From contig JABAQZ010000010.1 in assembly GCA_019187405.1 (NCBI GenBank), positions 1 through 64,000 on the forward strand: a stretch of 64,000 bases of DNA, given 5' to 3'. Made by a program: the position numbers and the translations under genes. The notes beneath the pieces are model-generated. The model was not told the origin of the DNA and did no database searches. It saw nothing but the letters and a program-made list of their open reading frames with translations. Of the stretch, positions 49,801-57,316 are shown piece by piece. The stretch's first letter is position 1. Every line of letters starts with the position of its first letter. The stretch is from Ignavibacteria bacterium. GTDB taxonomy: Bacteria > Bacteroidota > Ignavibacteria > Tepidaquicellales > Tepidaquicellaceae.

Positions 49801-50312
49801 CCATTCACGTTTGCCAATGAAAGATGGTACCCAAACTCACTGCTGTCGGTTTCTCCGTTTAATATTACATCAGGCTCGGAATCCACATTAGGGCCTCCAA
49901 AATATAAATATACGCGACCCGGATTATTGTATGTAGCTCCAATAGCTATGTCATTGAACCCATCCCCATTTACATCAGCTGACATACTAACCTCACACCC
50001 AAAATATTCATTTGAACTGAATCCATCAAAAATTCTTCTTTGTATAAAATCAGGCTCATACTCTCCCTGCATTATCTTTGCCCCGTTTTCATCACGAAGA
50101 CTCTCAAGCCAGGCCTGTGTAACTCCTTTCGGAAGTGAATCCTTTCTTTGACTTGCTGATTGGAAATTGCTCATTTGTCCGGCAGACATTAGCTGCGGAC
50201 TTTGAGGTAAGTGGGGATAATTCTTTTCAATCCAGTTTGCATTTGAATTGATTGCAGTTAAAAGGGATGTGGAAAAAATTAAAAGGAAAATGTGGTAAAT
50301 GACTGCTTTCAT
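43887..50312 (-). CDS. Giant FG-GAP protein: three seven-bladed propellers, beta-rich stalk, dockerin-like end
   Basis: A 2141-residue exported protein and paralogue of the 1808-residue one. After a signal peptide (about 1-25, ending NANW) come 21 FG-GAP repeats of about 56 residues. Repeats 7 and 14 are atypical (DVTGDGNTDF; DINGDGHLEF) and are followed by DYSVSGN and DYRANGEIISDLVL, so the array divides into three blocks of seven. After repeat 21 the same stalk begins (FRTRTSGNWNSPLTW). The stalk is shorter than in the paralogue and is followed by an Ig-like region, the KHRN-type module (IQHRNHLETWS) and a dockerin-like segment (GDVNQDDAVDGSD and DLNGDEIIDGAD). The first loop has D instead of G at the usual Gly position. 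There is no T9SS tail. Probably a large surface adhesin or scaffold. Confidence 0.92.
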   Translation of the reverse strand: MKAVIYHIFLLIFSTSLLTAINSNANWIEKNYPHLPQSPQLMSAGQMSNFQSASQRKDSLPKGVTQAWLESLRDENGAKIMQGEYEPDFIQRRIFDGFSSNEYFGCEVSMSADVNGDGFNDIAIGATYNNPGRVYLYFGGPNVDSEPDVILNGETDSSEFGYHLSLANVNGDSYGDLIVGASHYNSNTGRVYVFYGGAPLDTIADVTMTGENTGDLFGICRAADMNNDGYDDIIIGADGNSSNKGKAYIYFGGAPMNNVPDVIVNGQGNNDHFGISVSSAGDVNKDGFDDVIVGAHYAGKAYIFFGGASVDASADVTLQSGEPGLFGIFVSNAGDFNGDGFSDVIVSADRYNGNMGRTYVFYGGSLMDGSADVTMTGESSNDFFGCAISSAGDINKDGYSDVVVVAYIGGIGKVYVYFGNSTMNNTADIIINDATFASEVAGGSDVTGDGNTDFLVGAFRCNSNRGRVYLYDYSVSGNITSNSSSRVLTGPNTFEYFGSCVSSGDMNGDGYNDVVIGSGDGHDTGKAYIFFGGAIWDTIPDIVMLGEPDSELGISVSSADVNKDGYSDAIFGAGRYNSDSGRVYILFGGPSMDNVPDRIMTGEPNSMFGMSVSSAGDVNKDGYPDVIVGASQFSSNKGRAYIYYGGSPMDTIPDVIMDGESANNYFGTAVSSAGDVNKDGYSDVIVGARGYLSNVGKAYIFYGEPSMDATADIPLVGEVGYFGESVSSAGDVNGDGFSDVLVGAYRFDSNKGKVYLFYGGSSMNNSADYTFIGSESGAFLGNANTLASAGDLNKDGFSDIIMAEPFSGKAYVYFGGASMDIIPDIIKYEETPGENLVAVSAGGDINGDGHLEFIIGTLFYNSYTGKVYVYDYRANGEIISDLVLNGEETLVSFGAAVSSAGDVNNDGYDDFIVGSPEYTTTTDYGRAYIYYGGALLDNVADVTMTGEGINNNFGCSVSSAGDVNNDGYSDVIVGAGWYSTNVGRAYIFLGGANMDNSPDVVMTGEGGHFGVWVSSAGNVNGDLYSDVIVGAYRYGSSTGRAYIFYGGASMNNTADVVMNGEASNDLFGMSVSTAGDVNGDGFSDVIVGSAHDFSEPSKGKAHIFFGGASMDNVADVKMVGEQLADNFGFSVSTAGDVNGDGFSDVAVGASEFNGGKGKAFIYFGGTLMDTTADVLMTGASPTDVFGGIVASLGDMNNDGYSDLIVGSEHFESDRGMANIFFGGAQMNNVADITLVGEAPGDDFGLAVSSAGDVNSDGFPDVIVGAQGYNSFTGKSYLYLASAIGSPSNKEFRTRTSGNWNSPLTWEMSTNGGSNWISAPSSPDNTSDEITIQNSHIISITESDSAYNLILESGSSIAIDSLKSLNIKGIGGIGLTLNTGGVISGKGSIFINGISFLNNGLVSVREVNLNNTTSISGLGSFDSTNIISVNGNATLGSNHQFGRLQINSGAIFNILSYTLKLSGSGSSLSNAGSFLILNGSIEYNGTSPQIISAVNINYANLKINNAAGVIMNTDFSISGLLSISNGDLNLNGYDITLLDSARLQESPGNTLMGDSGSISTTRFINSPYLSDIGGLGIIITSYANFGMTTISRKHGVQFVDTGKASVSRFFDISPSNNSALNANLIFRYDNSEIDTLQESSLGLYSSTDGGTSYVYEGGVVDTSNNMIFLNHIHSFSRLTAARRLSGVDLEDSISVGNIYAKGKVCIRWGSMDNISARINKNILMVDDSVKVNYMIKNMETFEIIFDTLITIPEFQQSDTLVYLRMPNIVNPAPHSVIVQAIIDELDPINGYDLQTYCFDVTCNEFSYTEPCDTMDGGTGFDGSLGRMAVGFTNLSPTEDYPIYALDYSFNDSSYVSSQYKLAVYLDNGSGKPGEALYISPLLYSPGGKVSLTHDIVPPVKIPPGKRFYVGYIQTSGTNIKASYQNEIPVRINSFFFSNSDSNDEWYDFADSSKNYRLDISPKTVTSMTLNALLQGFFNSSLGYMIGDTIRLQVKSFYPPYDLIDEDTCYLDSNGIGNLYFTNVRQDSSYRFVIQHRNHLETWSNNYPEKFDVCKKIFNFTDNITKAFGNNMTAVGDKFAIYSGDVNQDDAVDGSDLLLIDNDAAMFKTGYLDSDLNGDEIIDGADAIIADNNAAAFISTISP
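46450..50010 (-). repeat. 21 tandem FG-GAP coding repeats
   Basis: Units of about 170 bp in three blocks of seven. Block ends are near 48850-48920 and 47660-47725, where the DY-S/A-G linkers are encoded. Limits are approximate. Confidence 0.8.
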
Positions 50313-50762
50313 AGTTCTTAATTTAGTGGGTTTGAAAAACTCCTTAATACAAATTTATTAAATATAGATATTAAATACTAAAAAATTTTATTATTCAGCT
50401 TTTATGGCATCAGCAGTAAGCCGGATCCTTAAATTAGCAAATCCCGCGCGGCAACAATGCACGACACACACTGAATTCGGGGTGCTCTTAATGTGCATCC
50501 TATATCCAAAACATTTAACTGCCTGATTATTCATTCATTATCACTTTCTAAAATTGATTTAATCATTTTCCTGTTTAAAGAACTTTCAACAAACTTATCC
50601 CAACTTACACTTTATTGCAAAAATAATTATCGGGGTTTTTCTCAAAACTTTTGCAATGAAAAACTTTAATAACGCACTGATTTAAAAGAACTTGACCCAA
50701 ATATCTCTCAGGAAATCAGCAAAAAAAGAAAGAAATAATCACAATGAAAAATATAAACTCAG
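50313..50762. other. Spacer with candidate -7 element, no gene
   Basis: TAAATTTG on the minus strand (50350-50357) lies 37 bp before the start of the 2141-residue gene; no TTG at the right distance is seen. A less AT-rich patch near 50420-50500 has no recognised identity. Confidence 0.4.
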
Positions 50763-51503
50763 TCAGAAGTGCACGTTAAGTAAGATGCTCATAATACCGG
50801 TTCCGAAAGAATTCATTTTCGGATATTTAATTGTTCTTGGTGAACTTGATCCGGTAATTATCTCTTCTAAACCTCCCGATCCAAGCCAGCCAAAAGTATA
50901 TTTACCTCCAAGAGACATCCCTGGAATAAAGTACCAGTCGAAACCAAAGTTTGCTCCAAAGCCAAAAGTATTACCAGATATTTCATCACTGAAAGTTGAC
51001 CCGGAAATGGTTTTAATTTCAGAATTGAGTACTGAATAGTTAACATTTGCTCCAATATATGGAGATATATTATAAAGAGACCTTAATCTGTAATTTCCAT
51101 CAAATGAAACCCCAAAAGTAAATACATTAAACTTATTCACAGGAGTAGAGCTGCTTTGAGAGGAACGCTGTTCTTCAAGTGTCACATTGCCAAGATTGAA
51201 AGCAAGATTTAAATCTATCTTAGGAGAGACAAAATATTTTACACCTATACCAAATAAATTAAGAATTTGAAAATTTGTAATCGTAGATGGTGTGATAGAT
51301 GTATCCGGTATCAGACTCAAATTACCAGCAAAAGCGGAACCTAAGTTACTACTTACAAAAGGAGAATAGAAAAACACAAAAGCCTTTGAATTTTCATAAA
51401 TTTCTGGTTTAGTTCCGTCCCAATTTTTATTAGCAGGGATTTGAGAAAAGGAATTGTTGGAAATCAGTAATGATGTTAAAAACAGCAATAAAAAGTTTTT
51501 CAT
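50763..51503 (-). CDS. Outer-membrane beta-barrel protein
   Basis: A 246-residue protein with a signal peptide (1-20, ending SFSQ). It has regular amphipathic strands (FGIGVKYFVSPKIDLNLAFN, FTFGVSFDGNYRL, ISPYIGANVNYSV, FGFGANFGFDWYFIPG, LGGKYTFGWLG) typical of small eight- to ten-stranded barrels of the OmpA/OprF-like superfamily. The final residue is Phe (NVHF), as expected for insertion by BamA. There is no OmpA peptidoglycan-binding domain. Role: structural barrel or small channel. It lies at the downstream end of the minus-strand run of T9SS genes, 65 bp after the GH16-like gene. Confidence 0.85.
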   Translation of the reverse strand: MKNFLLLFLTSLLISNNSFSQIPANKNWDGTKPEIYENSKAFVFFYSPFVSSNLGSAFAGNLSLIPDTSITPSTITNFQILNLFGIGVKYFVSPKIDLNLAFNLGNVTLEEQRSSQSSSTPVNKFNVFTFGVSFDGNYRLRSLYNISPYIGANVNYSVLNSEIKTISGSTFSDEISGNTFGFGANFGFDWYFIPGMSLGGKYTFGWLGSGGLEEIITGSSSPRTIKYPKMNSFGTGIMSILLNVHF

Positions 51504-51568
51504 TTGAATTTAAAGTTTAAGATTTATAAAAATAGTTTAAGAAAAAATAAAAATTAAATTTGATTAGA

Positions 51569-52942
51569 TTATTTTAAAAAAAACATATTTTTAGTTTCAT
51601 TAAAATCTTCAGCTTTTAACTGATAATAATACACCCCGCTCGGAAATCCGCTCGCATCCCAATCCGCCTGATAACTTCCGGCATCCAATTCCTGATTCAC
51701 CAACATCGCAACTTCCTTTCCCAATGAATTATAAATCATGAGCTTCACAATAGAATACTTAGGGATGTCGAATTTGATGTTGGTTTTTGGATTAAACGGA
51801 TTCGGATAATTTTGGTAAAGAGAATATCCATTCGGTCGAACTGTTGAAATAGTATTTATTCCAATAGAATTGGAAGCAAAGCTAAAATCATAAACAATAA
51901 CTTCAGCTTCCTGAGAATTTGAGGGAGCATTGCCTTGAAATAGCCAGAGATTTATCCTGACATTCTCTCGATTGTGGTTGGGAACACTGCTTCCGGAAAA
52001 TGTCCACGACTGATAAACCGTATCATAAGGAGGACTGCTATTAAACCCGCTTACGCTGCTGAAATTAACTGAATTATGTTTCCATTCAAAAATATGAGAT
52101 GAATTTATCACAGAAACGGGAAAAATCCAAGAATGTAAATGACCGGGTGAATTAAATGGCTGGACCACATATTGAGAGTTTATAGATTGATTCATACTCC
52201 ATTTAGAAAACTCTATGTCAATTTCCCTGTGGCTCTCAACTGGCGACATGTCCCACGTAAATAAACCCAGAACTATATTGCGATCCATATTTCCGACAGG
52301 ACTTGAAATTTTAAAAACGTATTTTCCGTAATTCAGAGTATCATTACAGATAATTTCCGGACAGTACCAAATGTCATTTCTTTTAGATATTTTCAAATGA
52401 AGGCGATTATTTTCTACCCAGACGTTACGGGTATCATCTGAGAAAAAGTTAGGACCCGGACCAGCAGAGAGAATTGTATTTTTAACCCACCAGTTTCTTG
52501 AAGCAAAATTTATTGTTCGTCTGTATCTCAAACTATAAATATGTACATAATTGGTAAACATGTAGTCAGGAATTTCCGGACTTCCAAGAAGTATTGGCGG
52601 ACTTACACCGTTTGGAAGAAGGAAAGCAGCAAAACAGGTTGCATATTTATCATTTGATCCAGAATTTACATTACAGGAGAAAGTGGAATTGCTTTGAATT
52701 ACTGTCAAAGGAGAATTAGCTGTCGGCTTAACCCACCATCCGCTGCCTTCAAGTAATAAATAGACCACAATTTTATAATCCGCGGGAATCACATTGAAAA
52801 CTCTTCCCAATAACGGAGAAGTAGTTTCATAAGCAGGAACAGAAGTAAACTCAATTGAAGCTACTTCCGGATTTTTAGAAAAGGCTGAATTGAAATTTGT
52901 AAAAGATAGAAAAAACAAGAAACAAAACGTAGGAGAAAGCAT
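51569..52942 (-). CDS. Secreted GH16-like protein with N-terminal GWW domain and T9SS tail
   Basis: About 457 residues. The ATG at 52942 is preferred to an upstream GTG because it directly begins the signal peptide (MLSPTFCFLFFLSF) and GGAG lies 6 nt before it. An N-terminal domain (EFTSVP, LLGRVFNVIP, GSGWWVKPTANSPLT) is shared with the small protein at 38575-39006. A concanavalin-like domain of about 220 residues follows. It has the GH16 active-site pattern REIDIEF (E-x-D-x-E) and strands such as NNRLHLKISKRND and GKYVFKISSP, so a beta-glucanase-type or related activity on a surface polysaccharide is likely but not specific. The tail is T9SS type A (YPNPFNPKTN, ending MFFLK). Confidence 0.85.
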   Translation of the reverse strand: MLSPTFCFLFFLSFTNFNSAFSKNPEVASIEFTSVPAYETTSPLLGRVFNVIPADYKIVVYLLLEGSGWWVKPTANSPLTVIQSNSTFSCNVNSGSNDKYATCFAAFLLPNGVSPPILLGSPEIPDYMFTNYVHIYSLRYRRTINFASRNWWVKNTILSAGPGPNFFSDDTRNVWVENNRLHLKISKRNDIWYCPEIICNDTLNYGKYVFKISSPVGNMDRNIVLGLFTWDMSPVESHREIDIEFSKWSMNQSINSQYVVQPFNSPGHLHSWIFPVSVINSSHIFEWKHNSVNFSSVSGFNSSPPYDTVYQSWTFSGSSVPNHNRENVRINLWLFQGNAPSNSQEAEVIVYDFSFASNSIGINTISTVRPNGYSLYQNYPNPFNPKTNIKFDIPKYSIVKLMIYNSLGKEVAMLVNQELDAGSYQADWDASGFPSGVYYYQLKAEDFNETKNMFFLK

Positions 52943-53031
52943 TGAACTCCATATAAAAATACTTAATTTTATCACGACTATTTCCCTCCGAGAAAAATTC
53001 TCTATTATGAAAATTGATTAGTTAATTGATG

Positions 53032-54651
53032 TTATTTCACAAGCACCATACTCCTAGTCTCCACAAAATCATCCGTCTGAAGTGGATTCGCTCCGCTCAC
53101 CACAAGCCTATAAAAATACACTCCGCTCGGAAACTCACTCGCATTCCAGTCTGCATAATAACTTCCCGCATTCAATTCCTCATTGACTAATACTGCAACT
53201 TCTTTACCTAATAAATCATAAATCACAAGTTTCACAAACGATTTCTTGGGAATGTCGAATTTGATGTTAGTTATTGGGTTGAAAGGGTTTGGGAAGTTTT
53301 GTGATAAAGAAAATTGTTCGGGGATTTGAGTTGAAATATATTGTATACCAATTGTCTGTGAATACTTTATTGTAACGTAACCGTCACTACTATTATATCC
53401 TGTTACATAAAGATTTCCGGAAGTGTCAATTGCAATAGAAGTTGCAATGTCCATATTCCCAAGCCTGTGATATCTTTCCACCCATTGTTCAACACCGGAA
53501 GAGTTATATTTTATCGTTGCATAATCAGGACCGGTACCAATTCCAATGCTGGATCCCGTCACATAAACATTTCCGGAATTATCAACAGCAATTGAGTAGG
53601 CATATTCTAAATCGTTGCCTGGTCCATTATATCTCTGCACCCACTGTTCAACACCGGATGAATTGTATTTAAGTGTTGCATAGTCACGGCTTGTTCCAAT
53701 TCCATAGCTGTATCCGGTTACATAAACATTTCCCTCATTATCAACTTTGACTGATGTAGCATTGTCTCTCCCATTAGTTGGCGGTCCGTTATATCTTTGC
53801 AACCACTGCTGGATTCCTGATGAATTGTACTTAATCGTCGCATAGTCATCAGATGTACCGCTTCCAACACTTGAACCAGTCACATAAACATATCCTGAAC
53901 TATCTACAAAGATTGATTGTACATTATCCCAACTATTGCCTGGCCCGTTATATCTTTGCACCCATTGATGGACCCCGGATGAATTATATTTTATTATCGC
54001 ATAATCATAATTGCTTGTTCCTGCCACGAAAACATTTCCGAATTTATCAATAGCAAGTGAGTAAGCTTCATCCATTCCATTACCTGCTGCATTATACCTC
54101 TGATTCCACTGCTCAATGCCTGAAGAATTATACTTAATAGTCGTATAATCAAGCCCAGTGCCGCTTCCGGTACTGCCTCCTGTTACATAAACATTCCCTG
54201 AATCATCAACAGCGACTGACCATGCCTCATCCAAACCATTTGACGGACCGTTATATCTCTGTATCCATTGCTCAATCCCGGAAGAATTGTATTTAATTGT
54301 TAAATAATCACGACCTGAACCACTTCCCTCACTGGCTCCAGTCACATAAACATTCCCGGAATTATCAACTGCCATAGACCATGCTTCGTCCGTTCCGTCA
54401 GTTGGACCATTATATATCTTAACCCACTGCTGAATCCCCGAAGAATTGTATTTGATTGTTGCATAATCATAATATGTGCTTCTGATGTATCCCGTCACGT
54501 AAACATTCCCGGAATTATCAACTAAGATTAACCAGGGATAATCAGTACTCCCATTCGGTCCGCCATATATCTGCACCCACTGCTGCGTAACCTGCGCTAA
54601 AACAAAAATTGGGAAGCAAAGCAGAATGAAAAAAAGTAATTTAGATTGCAT
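53032..54651 (-). CDS. Secreted SBBP beta-propeller protein with T9SS sorting domain
   Basis: A 539-residue surface protein. A signal peptide (1-20, ending LAQ) is followed by eight near-identical SBBP units with core SGNVYVTG and TIKYNSSGIEQWVQRYNGP, spaced about 55 residues, between residues 25 and 440. The N-terminal strand (QQWVQIYGG) and the last partial unit (YVTIKYS) could close the ring. The tail is a T9SS type A domain (FPNPFNPITN, YDLLGKEVAVLV, ending MVLVK). AAGGAG lies 8 nt before the start. The repeats are similar at DNA level too, so unit number could change by recombination. It lies in a tight run of five T9SS-tailed genes (gaps 33-90 bp), probably one operon. Confidence 0.9.
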   Translation of the reverse strand: MQSKLLFFILLCFPIFVLAQVTQQWVQIYGGPNGSTDYPWLILVDNSGNVYVTGYIRSTYYDYATIKYNSSGIQQWVKIYNGPTDGTDEAWSMAVDNSGNVYVTGASEGSGSGRDYLTIKYNSSGIEQWIQRYNGPSNGLDEAWSVAVDDSGNVYVTGGSTGSGTGLDYTTIKYNSSGIEQWNQRYNAAGNGMDEAYSLAIDKFGNVFVAGTSNYDYAIIKYNSSGVHQWVQRYNGPGNSWDNVQSIFVDSSGYVYVTGSSVGSGTSDDYATIKYNSSGIQQWLQRYNGPPTNGRDNATSVKVDNEGNVYVTGYSYGIGTSRDYATLKYNSSGVEQWVQRYNGPGNDLEYAYSIAVDNSGNVYVTGSSIGIGTGPDYATIKYNSSGVEQWVERYHRLGNMDIATSIAIDTSGNLYVTGYNSSDGYVTIKYSQTIGIQYISTQIPEQFSLSQNFPNPFNPITNIKFDIPKKSFVKLVIYDLLGKEVAVLVNEELNAGSYYADWNASEFPSGVYFYRLVVSGANPLQTDDFVETRSMVLVK

Positions 54652-54684
54652 GTTGTTTTACTCCTTAAATAAATTATAGAAAGT

Positions 54685-55884
54685 TTACTTTAGCAGCACC
54701 ATACTCTTAGTCTGCACAAAATCCTCCGCTTGTAGCCTATAAAAATATACCCCGCTCGGAAACTCACCTGCATTCCAATCTGCCTGATAACTTCCAGCAT
54801 TCAAATTCTCGTTTACTAAGGTTGCAACTTCTTTACCCAGCAAATCATAAATTACAAGATTTACAAATGATTTCTTTGATATGTCGAATTTGATGTTGGT
54901 TGTTGGGTTGAAGGGGTTGGGGTAATTTTGAGATAACCCAAAACCTTTAGGAATCTCTGATGAGATATTTTGTATCCCGATGATTTCAGATATAGAGCGG
55001 CGCCAAACGGATAAATTAAAAAGCCCGGCAAAAATGTAATTATTGTAAATGAAAAGTGCAGTAATGTCTGGTTCATTTGAAAGTCCTTGATTTTTTAAAA
55101 TCCAGCTTCCCCCATTGTTTGTACTTAGAAATACTCCGCCGCGGGTTCCAGCAAATATGTTATTTCCGGAAAAAACAATGGCAGTTACATAAAGGTCGGT
55201 CAGACCATTGTTGACAGCTGTCCAACTTCCTCCGTTATCCGAACTTAAAAATACTCCATCTTCTGTTCCTGCAAAGACGTTGCTGCTAATTATAGCAAAT
55301 GAATGGATGTCCATATCACCTGTAATTCCGTTGTTTGCCAAAGCCCAGTTCCCTCCACTATTTGTACTTAAGTATATTCCATAATCATCTGTTCCTGCAA
55401 AAACATTGTTCCCTGAAGCAGCAAGAGCCATGATATTTCTGTTTTCCAGACCAACTAACATCAAGGCTCCGCCGTTTGCACTTAGATAAACTCCTTCATG
55501 ATATGTCCCTACAAACATATTATTACCCGAAATGGCAATCGTTGTCACATTGGTAGGTCCGTTAATTGTATTCCAGCTATTACCATTATTAGTACTTATA
55601 AATACACCGCCACGTGTCCCTGCAAAAATATTATTACCGGAAATTCCAAGAGCTCTTACATGACCATCTGTCAATCCATTGTTGGCAGCAGTCCAATTAC
55701 CTCCGTTGTTAATGCTTTCATAAACTCCATTACTGTCAGTTCCCGCAAAGAGATTGCTCCCTGATTCTAAAAAGCAATCAATGTTCAGAATATCCTGTAC
55801 CGGAGCGGGCTGCCACTGCGAATAAGAAAAGATAGTTTTTGACATAAAAAATGAGATGAGAAGAATTTTATACAAATGTTTCAT
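54685..55884 (-). CDS. Secreted Ycf48/BNR-like protein with T9SS sorting domain
   Basis: A 399-residue surface protein. A signal peptide (1-23, ending SYSQ) is followed by about six repeats of about 40 residues with the core SGNNIFAGT-GGVFLSTNNGGSW, an Asp-box-like pattern, spanning residues 28-300. The T9SS type A tail (YPNPFNPTTN, YDLLGKEVATLV, SGVYFYRL, ending MVLLK) is almost the same as in the neighbours. Compared with the 428-residue gene just upstream it is a close paralogue that probably arose by tandem duplication. The gap to the next gene downstream is 33 bp. Ligand unknown. Confidence 0.88.
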   Translation of the reverse strand: MKHLYKILLISFFMSKTIFSYSQWQPAPVQDILNIDCFLESGSNLFAGTDSNGVYESINNGGNWTAANNGLTDGHVRALGISGNNIFAGTRGGVFISTNNGNSWNTINGPTNVTTIAISGNNMFVGTYHEGVYLSANGGALMLVGLENRNIMALAASGNNVFAGTDDYGIYLSTNSGGNWALANNGITGDMDIHSFAIISSNVFAGTEDGVFLSSDNGGSWTAVNNGLTDLYVTAIVFSGNNIFAGTRGGVFLSTNNGGSWILKNQGLSNEPDITALFIYNNYIFAGLFNLSVWRRSISEIIGIQNISSEIPKGFGLSQNYPNPFNPTTNIKFDISKKSFVNLVIYDLLGKEVATLVNENLNAGSYQADWNAGEFPSGVYFYRLQAEDFVQTKSMVLLK

Positions 55885-55974
55885 GGTTTTTTTTCTTAAA
55901 TTATTTTTTAAAATGAATTTTAGTTTAGGTTTATTTTTAATTAAGTTTAAAAAATCTTAATAAGACAATTTTTA

Positions 55975-57261
55975 TTATTTTGTCAGTAGCATTTTCTTTA
56001 CTGCCGTATACCCTTCAGTCTCCGATGAATTCGTTCCGTTCATCACCAGCTTATAAAAATAAACCCCACTCGAATAACCCGACCCGTCAAAGTCAACTTT
56101 ATATTTCCCCGCATTCAAACGCTTATTTAATAATGAAATCACTTCTTTCCCTTGTGAATCGTAAACAGTGATTTTTACATTCGAATGTTTTGGGATTGCG
56201 AATTCTATGTTCGTTGTGGGATTGAAGGGGTTTGGATAATTTTGATGTAGCGCAAAATTCGACGGCACTTCAGTAGAAAGATTTTGTACTGAAATTATTT
56301 CCGATAATGGACGTCGCCATGCACCGTCACCATAGCTTCCCGCAAAGATATAGTTATCATAAACATAAAATGTAAGAGCAGAAGTTTGGGAATACCCGGT
56401 GCCAATTGATGTCCAATTTGAACCCTGATTTGTAGAAAGAAAAATATCGCTGTCAAAAGAAGTTCCTGCTATAATATTCGAACCGTGAGATATAAGAGCA
56501 CCAATCCGGGTTTCGGAAATTTCATTATTTACTGATATCCAGTTCATCCCCGAATCTGTAGAGCGATAGAGCGAGCCTAATCCATTGTACTCAAGCCCAA
56601 CAAAGAGATTCGATCCTGAAGCAATAAAGGAATAAACATCCAAATTTGATAAACCGTTATTAACTGCCGTCCAGCTTGAACCATTGTTTGACGAACGATA
56701 AACACCGCTGCCATAGGTACCTGCAAAGAGGTCTGAACCAATCTTGACAAAGTCATAAACACCTGCACCTGTACTGCCAATTTGTGTCCAGCTTAGACCA
56801 TTGTTAGTAGAGCGAAAGTTGAGTGATGGGAAAACAGTTCCTGCAAATACATCATTTCCGAATACAGCAAGTGTTGTAACTTCTAAGTTTGTTAAACCAC
56901 TATTGGATGGAGTCCAGCTTGTACCGTTGTTTGTAGTCCGGTATACTCCTCCTGATGCACCTCCCAGAACTATACCTGCCAGAAGGTTCGGTCCGGAAAA
57001 TACAAGTCCATAAACACGCTCAGCAGGCAATCCGTTATTGACGGCTGTCCAGCTTGAGCCAATATTAGTCGAAAGATAAACCCCGCTATAAGTGCCAGCA
57101 AAGAGCTTGTTTCCTGAACTTGCAAAGCAATAAACTATAAGGTCATTACCGGGTCCATTACAATATACCCATTGAGACTTTAATGTATTAGCATATAAAA
57201 CAATGCAAAGGCCGAAAGCGATGAATTGGATTGAATGAAAAAAAGTAAATACATTTTTCAT
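55975..57261 (-). CDS. Secreted Ycf48/BNR-like protein with T9SS sorting domain
   Basis: A 428-residue surface protein. The signal peptide is 1-30, ending LKSQ. About seven repeats follow with SGNKLFAGTYSGVYLSTN- and NNGTSWT-type motifs (residues about 35-320). The linker WRRPLSEIISVQNLS closely matches that of the gene downstream (WRRSISEIIGIQNIS), confirming common origin. The T9SS type A tail (YPNPFNPTTN, YDSQGKEVISLL, ending MLLTK) completes it. AAAAGGAA precedes the ATG. Its position suggests it is the second gene of the five-gene run 58666 to 51569. Confidence 0.88.
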   Translation of the reverse strand: MKNVFTFFHSIQFIAFGLCIVLYANTLKSQWVYCNGPGNDLIVYCFASSGNKLFAGTYSGVYLSTNIGSSWTAVNNGLPAERVYGLVFSGPNLLAGIVLGGASGGVYRTTNNGTSWTPSNSGLTNLEVTTLAVFGNDVFAGTVFPSLNFRSTNNGLSWTQIGSTGAGVYDFVKIGSDLFAGTYGSGVYRSSNNGSSWTAVNNGLSNLDVYSFIASGSNLFVGLEYNGLGSLYRSTDSGMNWISVNNEISETRIGALISHGSNIIAGTSFDSDIFLSTNQGSNWTSIGTGYSQTSALTFYVYDNYIFAGSYGDGAWRRPLSEIISVQNLSTEVPSNFALHQNYPNPFNPTTNIEFAIPKHSNVKITVYDSQGKEVISLLNKRLNAGKYKVDFDGSGYSSGVYFYKLVMNGTNSSETEGYTAVKKMLLTK

Positions 57262-57316
57262 AATTAATTCCTTTTTTAATTTCTAAAAGTCATTCATATT
57301 AAATAGATATATGTTT

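Noticed and set aside
32867-50312. True integrin-type proteins
   Set aside because: FG-GAP repeats are widespread in bacterial surface proteins; no other integrin domain is present.
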